Below are positions 1-9,837 of a stretch of 64,000 bases of DNA, one piece after another. Under the pieces are notes generated by a model that was given only the letters and a program-made list of their open reading frames with translations, made no database searches and was not told the origin of the DNA. Numbering within the stretch: position 1 is the first letter of the stretch; each line of letters starts with the position of its first letter. The stretch is from Candidatus Vallotiella hemipterorum. Lineage in GTDB: Bacteria; Pseudomonadota; Gammaproteobacteria; Burkholderiales; Burkholderiaceae. The stretch is taken from positions 496,001 to 560,000 of the forward strand of contig NZ_OU343031.1 in assembly GCF_910593725.1 (NCBI RefSeq), written 5' to 3'. Made by a program: the position numbers and the translations under genes.

Positions 1-136
1 AGTATTACGTTGCTTGGTCACTAGAAAACCCCTCGGGCGCTTGCAAGCCCATCTTTCGGCTGAACTATCCGCTATAAGTTGTCTATGTTGGCCACTAAAA
101 TAATGCTTTATGCTACTACAATATATGTATTAGGAA

Positions 137-334
137 TTGCTGGAACGTCTTGTCTGTGAAGATACAAAGGCACCCGTAGGTAGTAGCCCGCATATCGATA
201 GAGCAAGCTCCGAAATAATGCGTACTATCCATGCCCTGCATATGCACTATGGCCGTCTTGTGATTTGTCTCCGCAAAGAGAATAATTGGAGCACGTTATA
301 TCAGGATGCGCTGGATAAGCATATAGGGTGGTAG
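137..334 (+). CDS. possible small ORF or gene fragment, unrecognised
   Basis: An open frame of 65 codons with a TTG start and a stop codon two codons upstream. Base composition is more gene-like (balanced third positions) than the AT-rich spacers elsewhere in the window, and the conceptual product ends in YQDALDKHIGW. I do not recognise the family. It could be the surviving end of a decayed gene upstream of transketolase, or a chance frame. No clear ribosome binding site precedes it. Confidence 0.2.
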   Translation: MLERLVCEDTKAPVGSSPHIDRASSEIMRTIHALHMHYGRLVICLRKENNWSTLYQDALDKHIGW

Positions 335-548
335 CTCATGCTTTTTTGGTTAGTGGGTATCTATATGAGTGCAGATACTATCAGTGTGCCGCATTGTTTA
401 TGTCTATATGGTCCGGGTGTCGTCAGTATCCCTGATAGGCCTGTCTGTTAAACTCCAGTGTTTTGCGAAGCTTCTCACGCGGGTGTGTACCCGCCGTTTT
501 ATTCCTTCAGCCCCGCGAGGCCTTGTTCTTTCTGAGTCTGGACCTGAT

Positions 549-2582
549 ATGAAAACCCAGCCCTCTACACAGACTAGCAGAATGGCCAATGCAATCCGTG
601 CATTAGCTATGGATGCTATTCAGCAAGCAAATTCTGGCCATCCGGGCATGCCCATGGGTATGGCAGAAATCGCTGTAGCACTATGGCAGCGCCATCTGCG
701 ACATAATCCTGTTAACCCGTATTGGGTGGACCGAGATCGATTTATTCTATCCAATGGGCATGGGTCGATGCTGCTATATGCGTTGCTACACCTAAGCGGC
801 TATGATTTGCCAATGGACGAATTAAAGCGTTTCCGGCAATTACATTCGAGGACGCCGGGACATCCAGAGGTAGGGATTACACCGGGTGTAGAGACGACTA
901 CTGGGCCATTAGGTCAGGGGTTAGCTAATGCAGTAGGTATGGCGCTGGCGGAGGCATTATTAGCGGCCGAATTCAATCAGCCTGATGCAAAGATTGTTGA
1001 TCATTATACGTATGTGTTCGTCGGAGATGGATGCATGATGGAGGGAGTATCGCATGAGGCCTGCTCTCTAGCAGGTACACTTGGTCTATCGAAGCTGATC
1101 GTTTTGTATGACGATAATGGTATTTCGATAGATGGGGATGTAAAGCATTGGTTTGCCGATGATACGCCAAAGCGTTTCGAAGCTTATGGATGGAACGTAA
1201 TCCGTGCGGTCGATGGCCATAATGTAGACGAAGTTGATGCAGTTATCCGCATCGCAAAAAAATCGAATAAACCTACACTAATTTGCTGCCGAACTATTAT
1301 TGGTAGAGGAGCGCCAAACAAAGCTGGCAGCCACAACGTACATGGCGCACCACTAGGTGAGGTCGAGATCGCCGCGACACGCCTAGAGATCGGTTGGGAC
1401 CCTGAATCCTTCGTAATTCCACCTGACGTTTATGCATTATGGAGTGCGAAGAAAACGGGCATTCAGGCTGAGTGTGATTGGCGTAAGAATTTCGATGCAT
1501 ATCGCATAAAGTATCCGCAGAAAGCAGCCGAGTTTAAGCGCCGTATCGCCGGTCAGCTACCGGCGCATTGGGCCGATGTCGTACAGCGGCTGATCGCTGA
1601 CGTTAATAAGCGTGCTGAGGCAATCGCGACTCGTAAAGCGTCGCAGCAGGTGATCGAGCTGCTAGCTGCGGATCTGCCGGAGCTACTCGGCGGTTCAGCT
1701 GATCTTGCTAGTTCGACTTTAACCTACTGGAAAGCTAGCAAGTCGGTACGCGCTAGATACGAAAGAGACATAAAGCTGTTAGAGTGGGGTAATCATATCA
1801 ATTATGGTGTGCGCGAGTTTGGCATGAGCGCTGCGCTTAACGGTATTGCGCTACATGGAGGCTATTTGCCTTTTGGCAGCACGTTCTTAATCTTCTCGGA
1901 TTACAGCCGTAATGCATTGCGGATGGCTGCACTGATGAAGACTCGATCTATTTTTGTATTTACACACGATTCAATCGGACTCGGAGAGGATGGCCCGACG
2001 CACCAGTCTATCGAGCATGTATCGAGCCTGCGCCTGATTCCGAATATGGAGGTATGGCGCCCAGCTGACTCGGTTGAGACTGCCGTGGCCTGGACGCAAG
2101 CTATCGAGCATTGTGGGCCATCCTCGTTGATATTCAGTCGGCAGAATCTAGAATTTTTCGCGCGGACCGATCAGCAGATTACAGCAGTCGCCCGAGGTGG
2201 ATACATACTACACGACTGGAATAACGCTATCTTTGCTCGCAAAGTGCTTCTAATCTCGACTGGCTCCGAAGTAGGGCTTGCAATGAATGCTGTGGAGCCA
2301 CTTGCGCGCTTGGGTATTAGCGCTCGTGTTGTATCGATGCCATCAGCTACAGTATTTGATCGACAGGATACTGAGTGGCGCGAGAGCGTGCTACCACGAG
2401 GCGTGGCGCGGGTAGCGATCGAAGCTGGCGTGACAGTGTTTTGGCATAAATACGTAGGAATCGAGGGTGGTATTATTGGGATTAATGCGTTCGGCGAATC
2501 GGCTCCTGCTAGCGCTCTATTTAAAAATTTTGGCTTTACGATAGACAATATTATTAATACTGTAAAGCTAGTATTAGATTAA
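549..2582 (+). CDS. tktA: transketolase
   Basis: Thiamine-diphosphate enzyme of the non-oxidative pentose phosphate pathway, moving two-carbon ketol units between sugar phosphates in the cytosol. The ATG at 549 gives 677 residues, normal for the family, and begins [20 protein letters not shown] as in Burkholderia transketolases; the frame is open upstream to 369 but that part has no family resemblance. Visible motifs: GHPGMPMG near residue 30 (substrate and cofactor binding), GDGCMMEG near residue 160 (the thiamine/Mg site), and [15 protein letters not shown] in the pyrimidine-binding domain. The C-terminal transketolase domain is complete. The gene lies 55 bp upstream of gap in the same direction, a pairing known from other proteobacteria. 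With edd/eda and gap it supports sugar-phosphate metabolism. Identification is certain; only the start is a choice. Confidence 0.97.
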   Translation: MKTQPSTQTSRMANAIRALAMDAIQQANSGHPGMPMGMAEIAVALWQRHLRHNPVNPYWVDRDRFILSNGHGSMLLYALLHLSGYDLPMDELKRFRQLHSRTPGHPEVGITPGVETTTGPLGQGLANAVGMALAEALLAAEFNQPDAKIVDHYTYVFVGDGCMMEGVSHEACSLAGTLGLSKLIVLYDDNGISIDGDVKHWFADDTPKRFEAYGWNVIRAVDGHNVDEVDAVIRIAKKSNKPTLICCRTIIGRGAPNKAGSHNVHGAPLGEVEIAATRLEIGWDPESFVIPPDVYALWSAKKTGIQAECDWRKNFDAYRIKYPQKAAEFKRRIAGQLPAHWADVVQRLIADVNKRAEAIATRKASQQVIELLAADLPELLGGSADLASSTLTYWKASKSVRARYERDIKLLEWGNHINYGVREFGMSAALNGIALHGGYLPFGSTFLIFSDYSRNALRMAALMKTRSIFVFTHDSIGLGEDGPTHQSIEHVSSLRLIPNMEVWRPADSVETAVAWTQAIEHCGPSSLIFSRQNLEFFARTDQQITAVARGGYILHDWNNAIFARKVLLISTGSEVGLAMNAVEPLARLGISARVVSMPSATVFDRQDTEWRESVLPRGVARVAIEAGVTVFWHKYVGIEGGIIGINAFGESAPASALFKNFGFTIDNIINTVKLVLD

Positions 2583-2637
2583 TCTATGAAATATAAGGTA
2601 CAGAGTAAGTGTTACACGCACCTGTAAGGAGACAAAT

Positions 2638-3648
2638 ATGACAATTCGTGTTGCAATTAACGGTTATGGCCGAATTGGCCGAAATACATTGCGAGCCCAT
2701 TATGAGGGTGGTAAAAAACATGATATCGAGATCGTAGCGATTAACGATCTCGGCAATGTTAAAACCAACGCGCATTTAACACAGTACGACACTGCGCATG
2801 GTAAATTCACGGGAAATATCTCAGTTGATGGCAACTACATGATTGTCAACGATGATAAAATCCGTGTGCTTATGGATCGCGATATAGCTAAGCTACCGTG
2901 GAGCGATCTCGCCGTAGATGTAGTGCTAGAATGTACTGGTTTTTTTACGTCGAAAGAGAAAGCCACCGCGCACTTAAAAAGTGGCGCGAAAAAAGTTGTC
3001 ATTTCAGCGCCGGGTGGAAAAGATATCGATGCGACGATCGTTTATGGTATCAATCATCAGGTGCTAAAAGCAACGGATACGGTCATCTCAAATGCTTCGT
3101 GCACAACGAATTGTATTGCTCCAATGATCAAGCCACTGCAGGACAAGATTGGAGTCGAGAATGGCTTAATGACAACGATTCATTCGTATACAAATGACCA
3201 GGTGCTAACTGACGTATACCACGAGGATCTGCGTCGCGCTCGCTCAGCTACCCATAGCATGATACCGACGAAAACTGGTGCAGCGGCAGCTGTCGGACTA
3301 GTACTGCCGGAGCTTAACGGTAAGCTAGATGGCTACGCTGTGCGTGTACCAACAATCAACGTGTCGATAGTCGACTTATCGTTTATTGCATCGCGCGATA
3401 CGTGCGTAGATGAAGTAAATAGGATTCTAAAGGAGGCGTCGGAAGGGCCGCTTAATAGCATTCTCTCTTATAACGCTGAACCGTTAGTATCAATTGACTT
3501 TAATAACAACTCAGCATCCTCGATATTTGATTCGACCCTCACTAAAGTATCAGGCCGTCTCGTAAAGGTTTCAAGCTGGTACGATAATGAATGGGGATTC
3601 TCTAATCGAATGCTCGATACGACAGTGGCACTAGCTCATGCGAAATAA
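2638..3648 (+). CDS. gapA: glyceraldehyde-3-phosphate dehydrogenase
   Basis: Oxidises glyceraldehyde 3-phosphate to 1,3-bisphosphoglycerate with NAD in lower glycolysis. 336 residues, full length. The N-terminal Rossmann motif [10 protein letters not shown] is at residues 7-16, the catalytic cysteine is in NASCTTN near residue 153, and the C-terminal [11 protein letters not shown] signature is present. A strong Shine-Dalgarno (aaggag) sits seven bases before the ATG. It follows tktA by 55 bp, so cotranscription is likely. Downstream lies a long AT-rich, palindrome-rich gap shared convergently with fur. Family assignment is certain. Confidence 0.97.
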   Translation: MTIRVAINGYGRIGRNTLRAHYEGGKKHDIEIVAINDLGNVKTNAHLTQYDTAHGKFTGNISVDGNYMIVNDDKIRVLMDRDIAKLPWSDLAVDVVLECTGFFTSKEKATAHLKSGAKKVVISAPGGKDIDATIVYGINHQVLKATDTVISNASCTTNCIAPMIKPLQDKIGVENGLMTTIHSYTNDQVLTDVYHEDLRRARSATHSMIPTKTGAAAAVGLVLPELNGKLDGYAVRVPTINVSIVDLSFIASRDTCVDEVNRILKEASEGPLNSILSYNAEPLVSIDFNNNSASSIFDSTLTKVSGRLVKVSSWYDNEWGFSNRMLDTTVALAHAK

Positions 3649-4010
3649 TATACATGTAAAGTACAGTTAGCTATTTTTCCGAGTCTCTTTACTTTTTCTC
3701 ATAAAATGAGTTCTCTATTAAATTTAAAAACAACAGGCACGGGAGAGTAGCAAAAGAGTCGGTATTCGAGGTTATATTTCAAAGAATTCTTTGGTTAGGG
3801 TGAGCTATTTTTAGTGAAACTCTTGAAAATAAAATATTTTATATATCTTAACTACCAGTTAATCTATTTTAATTAAATCGTTAATTATTTCGATGAAATT
3901 ATAGCGAACATCTGACAGCTTTATAAGCTTATCAGTGTAAATTGAACTATACTTCAATTTACGGGTCTATTATAAATAACTTATTAAAATAGCATATAAA
4001 TATTTAATAT

Positions 4011-4033
4011 ACTAACCCCTTAGAGGGGTTAGT
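4011..4033. terminator. hairpin between convergent gapA and fur, possible bidirectional terminator
   Basis: Perfect 10-bp stem (ACTAACCCCT / AGGGGTTAGT) closed by a 3-base loop, in an otherwise AT-rich spacer. It lies between two convergent genes, where a bidirectional terminator is expected. Neither side has a clean run of T, so intrinsic termination is plausible but not shown. Confidence 0.45.
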
Positions 4034-4220
4034 AATAATCTAAAAAGTGACTAAGTCATTTAGTGATAATATCCTATATTTAGGAAATACTATTTAATAA
4101 CTTTAATTAAGCTTAAGCATAATTAATACTCTATAGTATAAAGATTATTTTTTAAATAGAGCATTTTTTAAACCTAATATTTTATATACCACTATCTGCT
4201 GAACTTTTCTAAAAAACTTA

Positions 4221-4246
4221 ATAGTAAAATACTAGTATTTTACTAT
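4221..4246. repeat. 26-bp perfect palindrome
   Basis: Thirteen bases (ATAGTAAAATACT) are followed directly by their exact reverse complement, with no spacer. It lies in the gap between gapA and fur, about 90 bp beyond the 3-prime end of fur. AT-rich composition makes chance palindromes easier, but 26 perfect bases is long. Function unknown. Confidence 0.6.
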
Positions 4247-4266
4247 ACTAATTGATAATTAATAGG

Positions 4267-4287
4267 ACTATATAAAGTTTATATAGT
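4267..4287. repeat. 21-bp near-perfect palindrome
   Basis: Ten-base arms ACTATATAAA and TTTATATAGT are separated by a single G. It lies 20 bp from the 26-bp palindrome and about 45 bp past the fur stop codon, so it could help end fur transcription. AT-rich, so weakly supported as a functional site. Confidence 0.45.
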
Positions 4288-4332
4288 TTATGTTGATCAA
4301 CAAATATCTAATATATAGTCTCACAAAGGATT

Positions 4333-4833
4333 TTATATCTTTTGAGAGCGCCTTAAGAAGGCTGTATAGTAGCCTGGTTTTATACGCTTTTCTTCGCAAT
4401 CCCTTGAATACGGGCTTCTACTTCTACAGCCTTTTGTGCAGAAACCGTACATCGCGAGTGCGTGCTCCTGCAGTTTAAAGCCACGTTCTTTAGCAATCAA
4501 CTGCTGACGATATTCTATCTGTGGATCGTTAAATTCCTCCACTCGGCCGCAGTCTAGGCATACTAGATGGTCATGGTGAGTACCTTCATTAAGTTCAAAC
4601 ATTGCTTTGCTAGATTCGAAATTACTACGTCTAAGCAGGCCGGCCTGTTCGAACTGCGCTAACACACGATAAATAGTCGCCAGACCAATATCCAAATCTT
4701 CATTAAGTAAGCTGCGATAAATGTCTTCTGCGGTTAAATGGCGTATAGCGCCGTGTTGGAAAATCTCTAGAATCTTCAAGCGTGGCAAGGTTGCCTTGAG
4801 CCCCATATTCTTGAGGTCAGCTGGATCAGTCAT
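4333..4833 (-). CDS. fur: ferric uptake regulator Fur, with an altered C-terminus
   Basis: Iron-responsive DNA-binding repressor. Residues 1-134 match Burkholderia Fur closely: the winged helix includes [21 protein letters not shown], the metal-binding segment HHDH is at residues 86-89 and the zinc pair CLDC at 92-95. The usual protein stops at about 142 residues soon after YGxCTKxxC. Here the frame runs on to 166 residues with a basic tail (ending AFLRRSQKI) that does not resemble Fur. This suggests a small frameshift or lost stop near 4440, with the core intact. The gene is divergent from bamE, the usual arrangement; recN, its usual neighbour on the other side, is 38 kb away. Confidence 0.93.
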   Translation of the reverse strand: MTDPADLKNMGLKATLPRLKILEIFQHGAIRHLTAEDIYRSLLNEDLDIGLATIYRVLAQFEQAGLLRRSNFESSKAMFELNEGTHHDHLVCLDCGRVEEFNDPQIEYRQQLIAKERGFKLQEHALAMYGFCTKGCRSRSPYSRDCEEKRIKPGYYTAFLRRSQKI

Positions 4834-4850
4834 TTCTAGGCACCATAGGG

Positions 4851-4857
4851 TATAATA
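4851..4857 (+). promoter_or_regulatory. candidate -10 element between fur and bamE
   Basis: The bases TATAATA in the 156-bp divergent spacer match the sigma-70 -10 consensus. No convincing -35 lies 16-18 bp upstream, so this is only a candidate for the bamE promoter. I see no clear 19-bp Fur box. Confidence 0.25.
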
Positions 4858-4989
4858 CGAGGTCCCAATAGTAATCTGTTTTGGGGTATTTCAGGTCAGG
4901 CTAGTATATCTTTAAGCTAAAATAGATCAAGCAGTGTTGGGCTGCGTTTTATGGACAAAAAGAGTTCAACATTCTCCTATGTATTACGA

Positions 4990-5427
4990 ATGCGTACGAT
5001 AGCCTTATCTGTAATGGTACGTATTCTTATTTTTATGGGCATCACTTCGCTAGGTGCATGCAAGACATGTGATGGCTTTACTCAGTCCGTAGTATGCTCA
5101 ATTGCCCCATACCGAACTACGATTGTGCAGGGCAACTTTGTATCAGCCGAATCCGCATCAAGGCTCCATGTCGGTATGTCTGGCGACGAGGTGCGTAGCC
5201 TTGTTGGAACACCCCTCCTTACCGATATGTTTCATGTTAATCGATGGGACTATTTATTTTATTTTAAGCGCGGCTGGACTTCTGTTGTTCAGCAGAGAGA
5301 CCTAGTCATAAATTTTATTAGTAATCGCGTAGTAAGCTGGACGGGTGCTAAAGATTTACTATCTGAGCGTGAGTTAATCGCTGAAATTGATGACAGCGGT
5401 AGGAAGTCTAAAAAAAGTAGAGGTTGA
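4990..5427 (+). CDS. bamE: outer membrane assembly lipoprotein BamE (OmlA/SmpA)
   Basis: Small lipoprotein of the BAM complex that inserts beta-barrel proteins into the outer membrane. From the ATG at 4990 the product has 145 residues and begins with a basic-hydrophobic signal peptide ending in a lipobox (SLGAC), so the mature protein would start at the cysteine near residue 24. An upstream in-frame ATG at 4951 would add 13 residues and is also possible. The SmpA/OmlA domain is clear: VQGNFVSAESASRLHVGMSG, LVGTPLLTDMFHVNRWDYLF and the following strands are all present. Divergent from fur, and followed by dapB, as in Burkholderia. Confidence 0.92.
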   Translation: MRTIALSVMVRILIFMGITSLGACKTCDGFTQSVVCSIAPYRTTIVQGNFVSAESASRLHVGMSGDEVRSLVGTPLLTDMFHVNRWDYLFYFKRGWTSVVQQRDLVINFISNRVVSWTGAKDLLSERELIAEIDDSGRKSKKSRG

Positions 5428-5523
5428 GACCTCGTCAGTTAAGGTTAGCGTATGTGTAGTAGTGCCACTGCACTCTAGGGCTAGCTAGTTCTAGAATATC
5501 ATGGAATTTAATGGACTTAAATA

Positions 5524-6321
5524 ATGAAAATTGCTATTACAGGGGCATCAGGACGCATGGGGCAGATGCTAGTTGAAACAGTGATGAATACATCGGGGGT
5601 TATATTATCTGGCGCACTAGAGCGCTCGGGTGCAGCATCACTAGGTCAAGATGCTGGCATCCTCACTGGACGGCGGACCGGTATCGAGATTACTGACGAT
5701 GTGGATCGTATACTTGCGCATGCGGACGTGCTGATTGATTTTACGCGGCCCGAGGGTACTCTTGAGTATCTCAAAGTAGCCAGTCAGCACTGCACTCGCG
5801 TAGTAATAGGAACAACGGGTTTTACAGAATCCCAGAAAGCTGAGATCGTTGCCGCTGCGCAGACGCTCGGCGTTGTATTTGCTCCGAATATGAGTGTGGG
5901 TGTGAACGTGACGTTAAAGTTATTACAGGTAGCCGGTTCCTATTTCTCTACCGGCTATGATGTAGAAATTATTGAAGCTCATCACCGGAACAAAGTTGAT
6001 GCGCCGTCCGGTACAGCTTTGCAAATGGGCGAAGTGCTTGCGACTGCACTAGGTCGTAACTTAGCTACCTGTGCCATGTATGGACGTCATGGCACAGTCG
6101 GTGAGCGCGATCCATCGACCATTGGGTTCTCAGTCATCCGAGGTGGCGATATCGGTGGTGATCATACAGTAATGTTCGCCGGCACGGGAGAGCGAATCGA
6201 GATTTCTCATAAATCGGCTAGTCGGCTCGCATACGCACAAGGCGCAGTACGAGCTGCTTGTTTCCTATCCGATCGACCGGTGGGGCTGTATGATATGTGG
6301 GACGTTTTAGATTTACACTAG
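5524..6321 (+). CDS. dapB: 4-hydroxy-tetrahydrodipicolinate reductase
   Basis: NAD(P)H-dependent step of the diaminopimelate/lysine pathway, needed for peptidoglycan and lysine. 265 residues. The nucleotide-binding motif GASGRMG is at residues 7-13, the GTTGF motif near residue 100, and the catalytic/substrate signature [15 protein letters not shown] near residue 160. It lies 96 bp after bamE, the conserved Burkholderia order. The exbB-like gene that I recall following dapB in free-living relatives is absent; a 350-bp spacer replaces it before leuS. Confidence 0.97.
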   Translation: MKIAITGASGRMGQMLVETVMNTSGVILSGALERSGAASLGQDAGILTGRRTGIEITDDVDRILAHADVLIDFTRPEGTLEYLKVASQHCTRVVIGTTGFTESQKAEIVAAAQTLGVVFAPNMSVGVNVTLKLLQVAGSYFSTGYDVEIIEAHHRNKVDAPSGTALQMGEVLATALGRNLATCAMYGRHGTVGERDPSTIGFSVIRGGDIGGDHTVMFAGTGERIEISHKSASRLAYAQGAVRAACFLSDRPVGLYDMWDVLDLH

Positions 6322-6334
6322 CTTTTATGCTAGT
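6317..6334 (+). terminator. weak hairpin overlapping the dapB stop
   Basis: Six-base arms ACTAGC and GCTAGT with a 6-base loop overlap the dapB stop codon. A run of seven T follows about 17 bases later, after further GC-rich sequence. This is a poor match to an intrinsic terminator but is the best candidate in the spacer. Confidence 0.25.
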
Positions 6335-6673
6335 AAAAGCGCAGAGCTATTTTTTTATTAACTTAAGGTATTATTGGGTATCAAAGTATTATTGAGTATC
6401 TTGAGTGAACAATATCGTAACGCGTAAGGTCTAAGCTAGTTTTATAGTCCGCATTACAATAACTGTCTCAAATTTTTTTACATACAACATCTGTAACGTT
6501 GTAGAAAATTTATTCTAGATTGTGCGGAAAACCCGCGTTCCTATTAATTAGTAGGTTTTGCGTAACGGGATAGATTATCTATTCTATTCGCACACTAGAA
6601 ATTTATTACATCTCCCGATATAAACCTACGTCTTACATCAGGGGGGTTAGGTTGCTTGTCACTCACGACTATT
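6322..6673. other. spacer between dapB and leuS with a short imperfect tandem repeat
   Basis: About 350 bp without a recognisable gene. A near-identical repeat of about 17 bases (unit beginning GTATTATTG) occurs twice in a row at roughly 6368-6402. The position is where an ExbB/TolQ-type gene sits in relatives, as far as I recall, but no trace of it could be read. Confidence 0.4.
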
Positions 6674-9262
6674 ATGCAAGATAAATACGTTCCTGCCAAT
6701 GTCGAATCCGCTGTGCAGAAAGCCTGGCGTGATAATGATGTCTATCGTAGTTTCGAGCGCACCGATAAAAAGAAATTCTATTGTGTTTCGATGCTGCCGT
6801 ACCCGTCTGGAAAGCTGCATATGGGACATGTGCGTAACTATACAATTAATGATGTGATGTATCGTTACCAGCGTATGCGGGGCTATAACGTGCTCATGCC
6901 TATGGGGTGGGATGCATTTGGAATGCCAGCAGAAAACGCGGCTATTTCTAATGGTGTTCCACCAGCTAAATGGACATATGAGAATATCGCTTGTATGAAG
7001 AAACAGATGCAAGCAATAGGATTAGCAATCGATTGGTCACGTGAGATTACAACATGTAAGCCAGAATACTATAAATGGAACCAGTGGTTATTTTTAAAGA
7101 TGCTTGCAAAGGGTATCGCATATAAAAGGGAAGGAATAGTAAACTGGGATCCAGTAGAGCAAACTGTACTAGCTAACGAGCAGGTCATTGACGGACGTGG
7201 CTGGCGTTCCGGGGCGATAGTTCAAAAGCGTGAAATCCCGATGTACTACCTACGAATCACGGAATACGCAGAGCTATTGCTTCAGGATCTAGATGCGCTA
7301 GGGTGGCCCGAGCGTGTGAAAATGATGCAGCATAACTGGATTGGCAAAAGCTATGGCATAAATTTTAGTTTCCCGTATGAAATTGATGGGCGACAACAAT
7401 TTCTGCGGGTATTTACCACCCGTGCAAATACGATTATAGACATCACCTTTGTGGCTATTTCTATCGAGCATCCACTTGCCACAAGACTAGCAAAAAAACA
7501 ATGCGCATTGCAGGCGTTTATTGACGAGTGTAAAAACGCTAGAGCAGCTAAGTATGATATGTCTGCAATGGAGAGGAAAGGCGTTTCCACCGGTTTCTAT
7601 GTTGCACATCCGCTGACAGGCGCTGATATTGAAGTCTGGATTAGCAACTATGTACTGATAAACCATGGCGAAGGAACGGCAATAGGCGTGCCGATGCATG
7701 ATGAGCGTGATTTTGAGTTCGCAACGAAGTACCGCCTTCCCATTAAGCGAATCGACGCACCACGAGATAAGGGAATGTATTCGTCAAAAGACTGCTGCAG
7801 TGAGCGGTGTATTGGTGTCTGCGCGCATAGCGACAGGTATGATGGGATAGATGATAATCAAGTAGCGGAAGCTATCGAGGCAGACCTTGCTGTTAAGGGG
7901 CTTGGCAGAAAGCAGGTCACGTACCGGCTGCATGATTGGGGTATTTCGCGTCAGCGCTATTGGGGTACGCCCATTCCAATGATCTATTGTTCGATCTGTG
8001 GCGATGTGCCAGTGCCAGAGCAAGACCTGCCTGTGCTGCTACCTGAAGACTTGGTTCCAAATGGCAGTGGAAATCCGCTAGCTAAGTCCGAGGCGTTTAT
8101 GTACTGTATATGCCCGCGCTGTGGCGCCGAGGCAAAACGTGAGACTGATACAATGGACACGTTTGTCGATTCTGCCTGGTATTTCTCGCGCTATACATGT
8201 TCAAATGCGTCAACAATAGTGGATGCCCGTACCGACTATTGGATGCCCATGGATCAATATATCGGCGGAATTGAGCACGCGATTTTGCATCTGCTATATT
8301 CGCGCTTCTGGGCTAAAGTAATGCAAGATCTTGGGTTAACTAATTTTTCTGAGCCGGCAACTAATTTAGTCACGCAGGGTATGGTACTCGATCAGACGTA
8401 CTACCGTGAGGATTCGACCGGTAAGAAGACGTGGTTCAATTCCTCAAATATAACGCTGTCATATAACGACAAAGGTCGTCCGATTAGTGCATCGCTACAT
8501 AGCGATGGCCAAGCGGTCCAGATAGGTGGCCTTGAAAAAATGTCGAAGTCGAAAAATAATGGCGTTGATCCACAGCATCTAATCAATTTGCATGGTGCCG
8601 ATACTGTGCGATTATTTACAATATTCGCAGCGTCGCCAGAGCAGTCGCTTGAATGGTCTAGTGCTGGTCTTGAAGGTGCGCGCCGTTTTCTACGACGACT
8701 TTGGACATTCGGTTATATGAATCAGGCAATGTTTTCGACATGTCCTGTATTAGACACCGCAATTCTAGAAGACGAGAGCAAGATATTGAGGCGAGAGATT
8801 CACTCAATGCTCAAGCAGGCTGACTTTGATTATCAGCGGCTTCAATATAACACCATTGTATCTGCAGCGATGAAAATGCTTAATGCGCTAGAATTAGCTA
8901 AAGCAGTTAGTGCTGCAGTCCTCTATGAAGGATATGGTATCTTGCTGCGCATACTGTATCCGGTGGCACCACATATCACATTCACATTGTGGCGTGAACT
9001 TGGTTATACGACGCAATTTGGTACCCTACTAGACGCAGTATGGCCGAAAGTAAACCAGCAGGCGCTGGAACAAAGCGAAGTAGCACTAGTTCTGCAGATT
9101 AACGGTAAAGCTCGTAGCACGCTACAGGTAGCGCATAATGCGCCACGCGAGTCGATAGAGAAAGCGGCGCTTGAGCATGAAATACTTACCAAGTTCTCTA
9201 AAGGTAAAATTCCAAAGAAAGTAGTGATCGTACCGGGACGGCTTGTAAATGTGGTCTTTTAA
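6674..9262 (+). CDS. leuS: leucyl-tRNA synthetase
   Basis: Charges tRNA-Leu in the cytosol. From the ATG at 6674 the protein has 862 residues and starts [11 protein letters not shown], aligning with the Burkholderia start MHERYVPADVE. A TTG at 6656 with a G-rich stretch just upstream would add six residues and cannot be excluded. Class I features: HIGH-type motif in [14 protein letters not shown] near residue 45, the CP1 editing domain, zinc-knuckle cysteines (CSICG and CPRCG), and [12 protein letters not shown] near residue 625. No internal lesion. Followed closely by lptE and holA as in Burkholderia and E. coli. Confidence 0.97.
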   Translation: MQDKYVPANVESAVQKAWRDNDVYRSFERTDKKKFYCVSMLPYPSGKLHMGHVRNYTINDVMYRYQRMRGYNVLMPMGWDAFGMPAENAAISNGVPPAKWTYENIACMKKQMQAIGLAIDWSREITTCKPEYYKWNQWLFLKMLAKGIAYKREGIVNWDPVEQTVLANEQVIDGRGWRSGAIVQKREIPMYYLRITEYAELLLQDLDALGWPERVKMMQHNWIGKSYGINFSFPYEIDGRQQFLRVFTTRANTIIDITFVAISIEHPLATRLAKKQCALQAFIDECKNARAAKYDMSAMERKGVSTGFYVAHPLTGADIEVWISNYVLINHGEGTAIGVPMHDERDFEFATKYRLPIKRIDAPRDKGMYSSKDCCSERCIGVCAHSDRYDGIDDNQVAEAIEADLAVKGLGRKQVTYRLHDWGISRQRYWGTPIPMIYCSICGDVPVPEQDLPVLLPEDLVPNGSGNPLAKSEAFMYCICPRCGAEAKRETDTMDTFVDSAWYFSRYTCSNASTIVDARTDYWMPMDQYIGGIEHAILHLLYSRFWAKVMQDLGLTNFSEPATNLVTQGMVLDQTYYREDSTGKKTWFNSSNITLSYNDKGRPISASLHSDGQAVQIGGLEKMSKSKNNGVDPQHLINLHGADTVRLFTIFAASPEQSLEWSSAGLEGARRFLRRLWTFGYMNQAMFSTCPVLDTAILEDESKILRREIHSMLKQADFDYQRLQYNTIVSAAMKMLNALELAKAVSAAVLYEGYGILLRILYPVAPHITFTLWRELGYTTQFGTLLDAVWPKVNQQALEQSEVALVLQINGKARSTLQVAHNAPRESIEKAALEHEILTKFSKGKIPKKVVIVPGRLVNVVF

Positions 9263-9266
9263 GGAG
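9261..9266 (+). promoter_or_regulatory. Shine-Dalgarno that places the lptE start at an ATA codon
   Basis: AAGGAG overlaps the leuS stop codon and is seven bases before the ATA at 9274. It is the only strong ribosome binding site ahead of lptE. The GTG at 9307 has none at suitable spacing. Confidence 0.7.
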
Positions 9267-9273
9267 TGGTTAT

Positions 9274-9822
9274 ATAACTAAATCAAAACTCACGCTCTGC
9301 TTAGGCGTGTTTACTACAGTAGTGTTATTGCTGTCCGGATGTGGTTTCCAGCTGCGTGGTAACTATAGTTTCCCGTTCAAGAGGCTTGCGCTTATCGGCC
9401 TGGGTATAGAGCTTAGTACTAAAATTCAAAGAATGGTCGAGAGTGGCAGCCAGACGCGCATTGTCAGGGGTGTAGATAGTGCAGATGCAATCTTATCAAT
9501 TTCAGAGGAACGTAGTGCGATCGCGGTTTCACGTAACGTAGACGGGCATGTCGATCAGTATAAACTTAACTATACAATGTCCTACCAACTACTTAACTCG
9601 GATGGCGCAGTATTGCTTCCACCTAGCACCCTGCACCTTAATCGCTTAATGAGCTATTCAGATCAGTATATCCTAGCTAAGTCTCAAGAGTGCGATTTAC
9701 TGTATCGCGATATGAGCAGCGATGCGCTTAGACAATTATTATGGCGAATAGGCACAGTGTATAAGACGAACTTAAGTAATGATGGGGTTCGGGTAAGGAC
9801 GACACATGCCTTACCACGGTAA
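9274..9822 (+). CDS. lptE: LPS assembly lipoprotein LptE, apparent ATA start
   Basis: Outer-membrane lipoprotein that plugs the LptD barrel and helps deliver lipopolysaccharide to the cell surface. The frame is open from 9262. No ATG exists at the expected place. An ATA at 9274 sits seven bases after a perfect AAGGAG and would give 182 residues starting (M)TKSKLTLCLG: a positively charged n-region, a hydrophobic core and a lipobox (LLSGC, cysteine 23). The alternative GTG at 9307 yields MFTTVVLLLSGC, with no basic n-region and no ribosome site. The mature part (GFQLRGNYSFPFKRLALIG) matches the LptE/RlpB family. Order leuS-lptE-holA is conserved. The start is inference; the gene is not. Confidence 0.88.
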   Translation: MTKSKLTLCLGVFTTVVLLLSGCGFQLRGNYSFPFKRLALIGLGIELSTKIQRMVESGSQTRIVRGVDSADAILSISEERSAIAVSRNVDGHVDQYKLNYTMSYQLLNSDGAVLLPPSTLHLNRLMSYSDQYILAKSQECDLLYRDMSSDALRQLLWRIGTVYKTNLSNDGVRVRTTHALPR

Positions 9823-9837
9823 GGCGGATATAGGCTG

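Larger units (their letters stand above)
3649..4332. other. gene-free AT-rich spacer with several palindromes; inferred inversion breakpoint
   Basis: About 680 bp between the convergent 3-prime ends of gapA and fur. No reading frame resembling a protein was found. It contains three striking palindromes, listed separately at 4011-4033, 4221-4246 and 4267-4287. Gene-order reasoning (see findings) puts one end of an inversion here. Confidence 0.6.
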
